Program-made: the position numbers and the translations under genes
In this document: positions 1-22,857 of the stretch, in pieces
How the letters are laid out: each line of letters opens with the position of its first letter
Position numbering within the stretch: the first letter of the stretch is position 1
The notes under the pieces: generated by a model
What the model saw: the letters and a program-made list of their open reading frames with translations, nothing else
What the model was told of the DNA's origin: nothing
Database searches by the model: none
Origin: Amoebidium appalachense
Taxonomy: Eukaryota; Ichthyosporea
Assembly (NCBI GenBank): GCA_963693365.1
Contig: CAVNZM010000001.1
Location: 8,432,001-8,496,000, forward strand
Reading direction: 5' to 3'
Length of the DNA: 64,000 nucleotides

Positions 1-3029
<3,029 letters not shown>

Positions 3030-3347
3030 GGTGTGGCCTGTGTGCATGTGTCTGCGCGCGTGTGTGTGTGTGCGTGTGAGTGTTTCTGGGTTGATCAACC
3101 CTTCTGGCGAGGCTCCCTCCTGGCAACTATAACTACTGCGTTGCTTCGTGACCGCTGGGCGGCGGGAAAACTGCGGGGGGAGAGCAAGACCTCCTACTCC
3201 TACTCTCAGAGTATGTAGGAGGCCTTGGGGGAGAGTGACTGTGACGTCACCATTGAGCCATGGCAACCGCAGATGATTGGTTGTTAGTCATCAATGGACG
3301 TAATAGGTTTGCGCAAACACAGCCGAAGGGGCAGCATGCACACAGGC

Positions 3348-3409
3348 CACGGCCATCTAGAAACACCGGTGTTTCTAGATGGCCGTGCCGGTGTTTCTAG
3401 ATGGCCGTG
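3348..3409. repeat. 40-bp perfect palindrome plus an adjacent direct half-copy
   Basis: Positions 3348-3387 read identically on both strands around a central ACCGGT. The half-unit GGTGTTTCTAGATGGCCGTG is repeated directly at 3390-3409. The same core, GTGTTTCTAGATGGCCGTG, recurs at about 39169-39187. The site lies about 320 bp upstream of the TVP23 start. It could be a regulatory operator-like site or the remnant of a small inverted-repeat element. Confidence 0.85.
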
Positions 3410-3828
3410 ACCGAGGGGCATACCGTGGCACACACGCACACACGCTCACGTAAGGGGTTAGCTTCGTGACAGGTTTTTGGTTGCGGTAGTGCGAGTGAGA
3501 GCCCGGCCGCAGCCCTAAACAAAGTAGACATGGTGCGTAGCTGACTTTTTAGATAGATGTGTGTGTGTGAGTGTATTTGCGTGTGTGTGTGCGTGTGTGT
3601 GTGTGTGTGTGTGTGCGCGTGTGTGTGTGTGCGTGGGTTTGTGTTCGGTGGTGGGGTTTCTGTGGCACGGAATTGTGTTTGGATCTACCGTTGAGAAGAG
3701 AGTGGGTGTATATGTGCGTTTTAGGGAGGGAGGGGAGTATACACTGTACGTGCGTGTGTGCAGTGTATGCTTGCGTCTGCGTGTTCGTTGTGTGGGCTCT
3801 GTCTCTCACTCTCTCTCTCACTCACTCC

Positions 3829-3833
<5 letters not shown>

Positions 3834-3905
<72 letters not shown>
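3834..3905 (+). repeat. (CT)n microsatellite
   Basis: Roughly 35 uninterrupted CT units followed by mixed C/T polypyrimidine to about 4190. Confidence 0.95.
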
Positions 3906-3907
<2 letters not shown>

Positions 3908-5030
3908 CCTCTCTCTCCTCTCCCCCCCCCCCTTCTCTCTCTGCCTCTCTCTCTCCCCCCCTCTCTCCCCCCCCCTCCCCCCCCCCCCCCCCCCCTCCCC
4001 TCTCCCTCTCTATGCCCCCCCCCCCCCCCCTCCCCCCTCGCTGTGCATCACCATCTCACTATTGTTCTTTCACCCGCTTTTCTCTCCCCCCCCCCCTCCC
4101 CCCCTCCGCCCCTCCCCCTTCCCCCCCCCCCCCCCCCCTACTCCCCCCTTTCCCTTCCCCGCTTCACCCCCCCCTCCCCCCCCCACACACACAGTTTTCG
4201 TGTGTGCGTGCGTGTGCCATGCAGGCGTGTGTACATGTGTGCCGTGTGATGAATCAATGATCGCTGTGGGCTGCATACACGCACTATTTGCATCGTTCAA
4301 TAGCGAAATTTGCATAGAGAAATTTGGGTGCATACTTGTGGCAACACGCAGAGGGTGTGAGTGTATATTTTTACAACACCAGTGTGGATTTGGGCGCCGA
4401 CACGTACAGTGTGCAAGTTCTTGTGTGATGTGTGGTTACAGCCTCTCAGCAGTAGGAAGGTTGGGGGGGGGGAAGGGGGGAAGAGGTGGATAGGTTAGGG
4501 TTTGAAGTTAGGTAAGGGTCAGGGTTAGTGTTGCGGTTGTGGTTTGGAGTTTTGCAGGTATGTCATGTTCGGGGAAGAGGGGTGAGGGGGGGGAGGGGGG
4601 GGCAAGAGTATAGGAGTGGAGGGAGGGAAGGAGGGGGGAGGGGGGGAGAAGAAGTGGGGGGGAAGGGAGGGAGGGGGGAGGGAGGGAGGGAGGAAGGAAG
4701 CGGCGTGGGAAGAGGGGGAAAGGAGGGAGGGAGCGAGAGAGGATGTGTGTACGTGTGTGGGCGCGTGCTTGTGTTCAGATGTGTATGAAGGCTTGGGAAG
4801 GTTTTGGTCCTGTCACACATTAGTGATATCGTGCATAATTTGGCGAAGCGCACAAGGATGTTAAAGGGTTTTGCGAGCCTGCGACTACTGTTGCTGGGGT
4901 GTTCTGTGCTCACCTGAAATCTAAGACCAGGAATGGCAATTTGTTTTGTGCGGAGTGTGAGGATGTTTTCTTTACCTGTACGTAACAAAGGGAACAGAGG
5001 AATGAACATATTGCGGAAGGTTTATTGAGA

Positions 5031-5114
5031 ATGACGGTGGGTGTAGGGGGCCAAGGAGGAGGTTGCGGACTGCCTGCAGTGCCGCCTGATTGGTTCCACA
5101 GCACTCACGGCCAC

Positions 5115-5190
<76 letters not shown>

Positions 5191-5721
5191 CCGCACGCAT
5201 GTGTGAGCACGTGTAAAGCAGGTGGGGGAGTGGGGAGGTAGGGGGAGGGGACTGGTGCAACACCAGGAGGCACACAGCCTTTCTGTGTTACTTTGCTGCC
5301 CTTAGGATTTGGCCGAAGAAAGAGGGGCCGGAGAGGGGGGGGGGGGTGGGGGGGTGGGGGGGTGGGGGGGGAGGGGGAAAGGGGGGAGGAGAGGGGAGGG
5401 GGGGCATACCAAATACACACTAGTACGCACGACGGACAACGTAAGATGTTGCAGAGCACACACAAAAGACATGCATGAAAACTAAAGGCCCATCCTCAGG
5501 GACAGCCCAAGTCATCCATACTATCCTTGGGGGAGGGGCAAAGGGGATGTGGTGGGGTGGGGTGGGGTGTGGGGTACTGTGTGTGTGTGTGCAGGCGCGC
5601 GCACGTGTGTATGTGTGTGTCTGTCTGTGTCTGTCTGTGTGTGTGTTTGTGGTAGTGGTGGTGGTGGTGGTGGTTGGTTGGTTTTTTTTTGGGGGGGGGG
5701 GTGGGGGGAGGGGGGGTGGGG

Positions 5722-5757
<36 letters not shown>

Positions 5758-6386
5758 CGGGTCGCGTCGGGTCGGGTTTCAGCCTTAGGTGTCAACGTTG
5801 TGGTTACTTGGTGTTTGGGCTGGGATATTTATAAACTTTTTTATTTGCGTGCATTTCTGCTTGCCGGGCAGGCCTGCTTCCCAGTGCATTTTTCTCTTTG
5901 TTGACGTCATTGCAGGGGGCTACCTGCTCTATGAGAGGCACCGGCAATATCCCCGGCACAAAAACACGTGGGCCATCCTGGCTGCAGGTAGGCATATGGG
6001 TGGGATAGACGTGTGATATACCGTAATGCATTAGATATGCAGAGCACATGTAATGGAATTGGAGGCGCATGGGATATTATGAGGTGTTACGTTATCAAAT
6101 GATAGATGTGTGGGTATTCCATGTGGATGGGATAAAAGTGTATGCATGTGCATGTGGGGGTATTGTGGTTTGCAGCAAAATAAATATATTTTCTACATTT
6201 ACACTTCTTTTTTCAGCACCCTCGGGCATTAAAAAATCTACTTCGCGCATAGATAGTGGTTAGATATACCACCATTAAATCCGCCCTTATGTTTCCACAG
6301 GGTTTTTTGCCGCTGGCCTCTACCGGCTGACCATGCCGATCAGTGGGCCAAGCCCAGCGGCCTCGGGCCCAAAGGCCAACAGCTAG
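5031..6386 (+). CDS. Putative 81-residue single-pass membrane protein
   Basis: Three exons join in phase: 5031-5118, 5916-5987 and 6301-6386 (TAG). The first donor lies in (GT)n, so its exact GT is chosen by phase. The N-terminus is Gly-rich, then PPDWFHSTHGHR, a basic stretch with YERHRQYPRHKN, a hydrophobic segment (AILAAGFFAAGLYRL) and a short Pro/Ser/Ala tail. The size and a basic segment before one membrane helix would suit a small organelle-membrane subunit, but I recognise no family. Support is consistent phases, plausible borders (TTGCAG, CCACAG acceptors) and an in-frame stop. The stop is 38 bp from the stop of the convergent MT-A70 gene. An upstream extra exon cannot be excluded. 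Confidence 0.5.
5119..5191 (+). repeat. (GT)n at the intron 5' end
   Basis: About 35 GT units starting directly at the exon border of the 81-residue gene. Confidence 0.9.
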
Positions 6387-6424
6387 GCTATTTTTAGCTT
6401 GCCTGCACCGCGGCCATGCTATTT

Positions 6425-14969
<8,545 letters not shown>

Positions 14970-15052
14970 GTTTGAACGTGTGAGTGTGCGTGTATGTGCG
15001 TGTGCGTGTGTGTGTCCGTGTGCGTGTTCTGGTAGCGCAGGATAATGTGTGC

Positions 15053-15099
<47 letters not shown>

Positions 15100-15498
15100 C
15101 GTGTGTGTACGTGTGCCTGTGTGGGTGTTTCTAGTTACGCAAGTTTTCCGTGACCTTTCTCATAGTGTGAATCCTGTTGGTTTGTTTGTTCTGTTTCCTC
15201 TCCGTGTTCTCTCTGGAACCGATCAGCCGGCAGGCTGGGCTTCAGCTGGTGGCCGCGGGATGAGTTCGCGCCAAAACTGAAATGGGGTGATTTGATTGGT
15301 CGTGGTTACTGAGCGGGCTCACGCGCGCCACAAAAAAATTCAAGTCAACACCGGTTGGGCCACTGTTCTGGCCCCCTAGGAAACTCCACATAACTCCTGC
15401 TTGTACTGTGTAGCGATTTAGTTTTAGAAATCAAGCTCTTTCCCGTTTATATATATAGAGAGAGAAGGGTTTTATAGCGTGCGTGCAGCAACGCAGGA
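14970..15498. promoter_or_regulatory. Bidirectional 5' region of MT-A70 (-) and UBA2 (+)
   Basis: 529 bp separate the two start codons, so both promoters must lie here or in the 5' exons. A (GT)n tract lies at 15055-15096. A TATA-like TTTATATATATAGAGAG begins near 15446, about 50 bp upstream of the UBA2 ATG. The assignment is positional. Confidence 0.5.
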
Positions 15499-16865
15499 AT
15501 GGAGGCGGCACTTCGCGGGGTGCTCGGCGCCGAGCTTTATGAGCGCGTGCACGGGGCAAAGGTTTTGGTGGTGGGGGCAGGAGGCATAGGCTGCGAGCTG
15601 CTGAAGAACCTCGTGCTGAGCGGTTTCAAGCACATAGAAGTGGTGCGTGTGTGTGTATATATGTGTTTGTGTGTGTGTGTTTGTGTGTGTGTGTGTGCGT
15701 GTGTGTTTGTGTGTGTGTGTGTGTGTGTTTGTGTGTGTGTGTGCGTGTGTGCATGCATGTGCACGTGGATACGTGTACGTGCGTGCGTGCGTGCTCGTAG
15801 GTCTGTGCACGTTTGTGCGTGCGGGCGTGCATGTGGGTGCTTGTGGGTGTGTATAAGCACTTCTGTGTGCTGCGTTTAAGCGTGCCTGCTCGTGTGTGTG
15901 TGTCTGTGTATGTGCGTGTGTCTTGTGTGTATGTGTGTGTGTGTGGGGGGGGGGAGGGGGGAGGGGGAGGGGGATGGGTGGTGGGTGGGTGTGGGTGTGC
16001 GGGTGGGTGTGCGTGTTTGGGTGGGTGGTTGGATGCGCGAGGACAGTGGGTATGTGTGTGTGTAGACATGTAAGTCTCCGTGCTTATGTGTTGCATGTGT
16101 GGGTATGCACGCGCACGCGCGTGTGTGAGTTGCGTGGGTGCTTGCTCTTGTGTGTATGTTACTGCGTGACACGGAAAGGTGGGGAAGTTGAGGAAGTGGG
16201 TGAGGGATTTCATACGGGAGAAGATGACTGTTAAGCAGGTTCTTGTGCAGATTGATCTGGACACGATCGACGTCAGTAATCTCAACAGACAGTTTTTGTT
16301 CCAGAAGCAGCATGTCGGCCAGTCCAAAGCACAGGTACCTTGCAGATCCATCCTCTCCCCCCCCCCCCCCCCCCCCCCTCGGGCACCGCCCTGCCCCCCT
16401 GCCCCCCTGCTTCTCGCCCTCCCGGCCGCTTCCCCCCCCCCCCCCCCCTCCCCCTCCCTCCCCGTCCCTGTTCCCCTCCTTCTCGTCCTCCCAGCCCCTC
16501 CCCCCCCCCTCTCCCCTCTTCCGCGCCTCACCCACCCACCCACCTACCCGTCCACGCACCCACCCACCTGCTATCCCACCCCTTCCTGCTGTCTTTGCTC
16601 CAATATACTTTTTCTTGACCATGTATGCCAATGTCTGTGAGGTGGTTCCTGAGATAGATGTGGACACGATCTGTGTTCTGATTGCCGAGATGGGTTTGTG
16701 CAGGTTGCTGTGCAGGCAGTGGGGCGCATGGCACCAGGGGTGCACCTTGTGGCCCACCATGCAGACGTCAAGGGGGACCAGTTTGGGCCCGACTATGTCA
16801 AGGGGTTTGGGTTGGTGCTGAATGCCCTGGATAACCTGAGTACGTGAGCACACACAGACACACAG

Positions 16866-16912
<47 letters not shown>

Positions 16913-17404
16913 CACGTGCATCTACACAGTCGCACACACAGACACGCACACATACATACACAAGAACACACAAGCGCACATGCACGCACGCACACTCAGG
17001 CGTGCACGTGCGTGCTCAGATCCACCCACCCACACACACACACGGGCACACCCACCCACCCACCCACCCACCCACCCACACACACACCCACACACACACC
17101 CACACACACCCACACACCCACACACACCCACACACACATACACACACACGACACCTACCCAACCACCCACCCACACGTCCCGCCCCATACACACACATCA
17201 CATTCACTTTTAAACGAGCACACACACGTACACAAACACTTCAGCGAACTACACCGAAAAACCTAACCTTCCCCCTCGTAGGTGCTCGCAACCACGTCAA
17301 TCGACTCTGTCTGGCTGCCGACGTTCCTCTTGTTGAGAGTGGCACGGCAGGGTACCTGGGCCAGGTGACCGTCATAAAGAAGGTGTGTGTATGTGTGTGT
17401 GGTT

Positions 17405-17455
<51 letters not shown>

Positions 17456-18202
17456 CGCGTGAAATGTGTTCTTCTTATTGTGCGGGCATTTACGTGTGCA
17501 GAAGCATTCGGCCGTGGCAGTGCTGGTGGGTTGGAGGTTGAATACGAGTGAGGGGTAACACGAGGATAGGAAAGTTAGAATGGGTGGTGGTGGTGTGTGT
17601 GTGTGTGTGTGTGTGTGGTGTGGTGTGGGGGGGGGGGGGATGGATGGGGGGGATGGAGGGGGGGGGGGGGGAGAGGGGAGAGGAGGTGAAGAGCGATATG
17701 TGATAATGTAGGACGAGAAAAGGGCAGGGGGAGGGGAAGGGGAAGAGAGGGCTCAACTTCTGTGTGCTGAGGGCAGGGGGGGGGGGGGGGGAGAGAGAGA
17801 GAGACAGGGGGGGCAGGGGGGAGGGAGAGGGGAGCAGGGGTTGGGAGAGGGGGATTGAGGGGTTGTTAACTGACGGAGTGTGTGCAGGGTCGTACCGAGT
17901 GCTTCGAGTGCCAGCCAAAGCCACCACCAAAGAAACACCCCGTCTGCACTATCAGAAACACCCCGTCACTGCCCATACACTGCATCGTCTGGGCAAAATA
18001 CCTTTTCCAGTACGTGTCTGTGTTTCTCTGTGGCTGTACTTGTGATGAATGGTCGTGTGGGTGGGTGGTCATGGGTAGGGTTGTGTTCGTGCATGGGTGT
18101 TTGCGTAATGTGCTTGGTGTAGTGTGGATGAGGTGTGGAAGCGAGGGATAGGGGCACATAAGTCAGTTACAGTGTGCATGTGCATGAACACGACACACGT
18201 TC

Positions 18203-18260
<58 letters not shown>

Positions 18261-18300
18261 ACACGCACGCACACACACACGCACACACACACGCACACAC

Positions 18301-18341
<41 letters not shown>

Positions 18342-18655
18342 CCCCTAGCTACCTACGGACCGACCCACCCACCCACCCACCGACATGCACACACACACAC
18401 CCACACCCACTCACTGCCACAGATAGCCACACAACCATCACAAATGCCTCCTCCCCCCCCCCCCCCCTCCCCTCGCCCCTCCGTCTGTCCCCCCACGCAC
18501 ACACACACAACCCACAGGGAGAGACACACACCAACCCTACGACCCACCCACACCCACCCTACATTAACCCATCCACACCCATCCACCCACATCCACCCAC
18601 CCACACATACACACCTCCCCCCTCCCCCCCCCCCCCCCCATTCCTGCCCCACCAC

Positions 18656-18686
<31 letters not shown>

Positions 18687-18958
18687 CATCAATCCCCCCC
18701 CCCACCCCCCTCCCCTGTCTCCCCCTCCCCCACTGATGTACACACACACACTGACTGTGTGCTTGCAGGCAGCTGTACGGCCGTGCCGATGATGACAGCG
18801 CCATATCACCGAACACAGAGGATCCGGAGGCTGCAGGTGTGTGTGTGTTTGTGTGCGTGTGTCTGTTGGGGGGGGGGGGGGGGAGGGGGGAGAGGGGGGG
18901 TAAGATGAAAGGGCCATGGAACTGAGTTTGTGAATAGGGGTTGTTTGAGTGGGGAAGG

Positions 18959-18990
<32 letters not shown>

Positions 18991-19422
18991 GGGCTGGAAG
19001 GGGGTTGAGGAGAGGACCGACTTGGTTGGAAGCGAGGGTAGGGGAGGAATGGGGGGGGAAAGGGAGAGGGGGGGGGGGGGGGGGGGGGGGGGGGGAGGGA
19101 GTGGTCGTGCTTGTGTGTGTGTATGTTTTTTTTTTTATAAAAAAAAAAGGGGGGGGGGGGGGGGAAGAGCAAAATGACGGTGGGGGAAGCAAATATTATC
19201 GACTTGACATGGTTGGAGTAAAGCTGACCTGCAGGGCACAGGGGAGGGTGCAGGCAAGGAGAAGGACGGGGCAGGGCCCAGGGATGGGGAGGTGTCTGTG
19301 CTGAGGAGATGGGCTGCATCGGTGCAGTATGAGCCCCAGGGCATATTCGACAGGGTACGTGGGTGCGTGTACGTGTGTTTTGTGTGTGTGTGTGTGTGTG
19401 TACGTGTAAACGTGAGTGTGTG

Positions 19423-19497
<75 letters not shown>

Positions 19498-19535
19498 CGC
19501 ACACTCCTATGTATGCATGCACGTGTGTGTATGTG

Positions 19536-19596
<61 letters not shown>

Positions 19597-19980
19597 AGGA
19601 GGGGAGAGGTGCAGAGGTGAGGACGGCGAAGGAGAGGAGGTATGGGGGGTTAGGGAGGAAAGAGGAATATGGTTGCGGGAGACATTCGCCAGGGGCGGTT
19701 ACAGGAGAGGGAAAGAGAGTAGGGAAAGGGGGCAAGGGGAGAGGCAGAAGGGCAGAAGAAGTGGAGAGGTGATGGCACAACCCTAGCCCCAAGCAATCGG
19801 CTTGCAGGTAAGTTTGGCGAAGGGGTAGGTGTGCATTTGGGTGAGGGGTAGAGGTGGAGGGGGGGCCAGCACGCGTTGCGGTAGAGAGGAAGGGGTTAGA
19901 TTCCGGGCGCGGGGGTTGGCGTGTGTGTGTGTGTGTGTGTAATGTGTGCCACCGGTGGGGTGGGTGGGGATGGGGATTTT

Positions 19981-20011
<31 letters not shown>

Positions 20012-20630
20012 AAGGGGGGGGTTTGAAGTTAATGCTGATTGTGACGTGTTCGTGTGTGTACAGGTGTTCCGTGCAGACATCGAAACACTTCTGTCAATGA
20101 GCAAACTGTGGGAAAAGAGACGTCCCCCCACCCCCCTTGGATCCGACAGCCTGCCAGACACAGTCGAACAGGTGCAGGGCCAAAACCAACTGCCCAGCCA
20201 GCAGCTGTGGCCACCAAGAAAGTGTGCTGACGTGTTCATGCAATGGTGTACTACCTCCCCCATATCCCTCCCCCCACTCCTCCCCCCCCCCCTCCCCCCC
20301 CCCAAATTTTTTTAATTAAAAATGAAATAAAAATAAAAATATAAATCAATAATTAGTTAAAAATAATTAAATAGATAAAAATAAAATACAATGATAAAGA
20401 AAGCCACACCTACCCCTCACGAACATGGATGGGCTTTTCTACCCTGGTTAGGCTCATTTCTGCAAAAATTGCCTTGTGTTTTCTGTAGTGAATCTTCTTT
20501 GTAACGACTTAGCCACACACAACACATACCCCCCCCCCCCCCCCCCCCCCCCCTCGCCCGGACACACACACGGAAACACCCACAGCACACTCTGACACGC
20601 AGATATCACTCACACTCACACCCACACACG

Positions 20631-20667
<37 letters not shown>

Positions 20668-21873
20668 TTCCTCCCTCCACTCACCGCCTACTCACAAATA
20701 CACTCTGGTTCATCTGACACTTGGTTGCAGTGTGCAGGGTCTTACGTCACGGAGAGAGGGCATGGGTGACCCGGAGGCAGAGCTTGACTGGGACAAAGAT
20801 GACCAGCTGGGTGGGTGTACACGTGCAGAGACGGGGGGAGGGGGGGGTGGAGACAGAGACAGACAGGCACGGGGAGAGAGACAGAGATAGGCAGACACGG
20901 AGACAGAGATAGAGATAAAGAGGAAGAAACATGCTCAGATGTGCATGGGTGGCAGGCGAATACAATGAGTGGTGGCATGGGGATAAATGCGAGTGTACAC
21001 GGGTGCATATATGGAGGCACCCAGGGACAAGAAAGGGAGGAGGCACGATGGAAACGTTTAGATATGGAAATGATGCGCACAGGCAGACACGGGCACACAA
21101 CACATACTCACAGAGGATGTTTGCATGCTCCTACCTCACCGTCAAGCCGGGTGTTGGTTCTTTGCATGTTGTTTTCTTAGTGCTTTCACACATCCTAGTT
21201 AGTCTTGGATTTTTTCAATTTTTCAACTCTTTCACCTACTAATCAGTCTTTAAGTATTTTAACTCTTTTACATATCCTAGTCAATCTTTGATTGTTTAAA
21301 CTCTTTTACATATCCTAGTCAGTCTTTAATTTTTTTTAACTTTTTCACATATCCTAGTCAGTCTTTAATTATTTAAGTTTATTACATATCCTAATCAGTC
21401 TTAATGATTTTAATTATTTAAATTTTTTACATATCCTAATCAGTCGTTAATGATTTTGACTCTTTTACATATCCTAGTCAATCTTTAATTGTTTCAACTC
21501 TTTCACATATCCTAGTCAGTCTTGGATCATTTTAACTCTTTCACATATCCTTGTCAATCTGGGATCATTATAACTCTTTCACATATCCTAGTCAGTCAAA
21601 AATAATATTAACGATCACTACACTTTCTACGTACCCCGTTCCCTTACCCTTGGCCATTCCCTCCCTCATATCTTCTAATCATTTCCTCACTCGGAGTCCG
21701 TCGTTCTTCATCTCCCTACCCCCGTGCTTCCCCTGCCCTTTCCCCTGCGTCTGACCCCCCCCTCCCCCCCTCCCTTTCAGCCATGGACTTTGTGACTGCC
21801 GCAGCCAACCTTCGTGCCCACGCCTTTGGCATTCCTCTCAAGAGCCCCTTCGACGTCAAATGTACGTGCATGA

Positions 21874-21905
<32 letters not shown>

Positions 21906-22028
21906 GGGGGAGGGGGGAGGAGAGGGGGGGGGGGGGGGGAGAGGAGGGGGGGGGGGGAAGGGGGCAGGGTAGAAGCTTACCGGGGGAGGAGGGCGGGTGT
22001 TGGAGGGGTGGGTGGTGGTGGTTTTGGA

Positions 22029-22065
<37 letters not shown>

Positions 22066-22814
22066 AGGGTACCTTCAAGGGTGGGGGGTGAGGAGGGGGG
22101 AGTGGGGGAGGGGGGGGGGGGGGGAGGCGGGGAAGGAGGGTGTTCAGGCATCGAGCAGGCATAAAGCGAGCATAGAGGGGGCATAGAGCGTGCATAATGT
22201 GGGCATAGATCGGGCACAAGAGCAGGGCTGCATTGACAGTCATGTATGCTGTTGCAGCCATGGCGGGCAACATCATCCCAGCCATAGCCACCACCAACGC
22301 CATCATAGCGGGCCTGATCGTGCAGGAGGCACTCAACATCCTGGCTGGCAGATGGGACAGCTGCCAGACCGTACGTGTTAAACTGCACTTGCACACACAC
22401 ACACACACACTGCACACATGCATGTGTGTGTGCGCATGCTTGCATCCTTCTCTACAACACCACTGTGCACGCTCCGAACATATTGGACGTGCACACGTAC
22501 ATGCACACGTAATAATCGGGGCACATGCGCAGACCCACATGTAAGGACTTGTGCACGTGCTTTGCACATGCAGAATGATACGATAAGTGTGTACGTAGAA
22601 AGAGAGACCGAGATATGGGGTTGGGAACCACATACAGATAAAGAAACAATTAACAATTGTATGGCTTATGCATCGCGATGGTATGGGTAGGGGAAGAGGG
22701 GATTGGGTAGGGTGGGGGTCGGTGGTGGTGTGTGGGGAAGGGGGAGCGGGGTGGGTCTTTGGTGGGGGGGGTGTGAGTTGTGTTTGTGTATGTGTGTGTG
22801 TGTGTGTGTGTGTC

Positions 22815-22857
<43 letters not shown>

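Larger units (their letters stand above)
3030..5030. other. Intergenic region between divergent TVP23 and the 81-residue gene
   Basis: Contains the likely TVP23 promoter side (3030-3540), the 40-bp palindrome at 3348-3387, a (GT)n tract near 3560-3640, a (CT)n tract (3834-3905), C-rich polypyrimidine DNA (3910-4190) and a G-rich stretch (4460-4740). I see no supportable exon here. Confidence 0.6.

Noticed and set aside
6300-6420. Alternative last MT-A70 exon on the minus strand (WARGRWAWPTDRHGQP) spliced from a GTACGTG donor near 6627
   Set aside because: The phase is compatible, but it would overlap the last exon of the plus-strand small gene antisense. The uninterrupted reading to the stop at 6425 is simpler. 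Kept only as an alternative.
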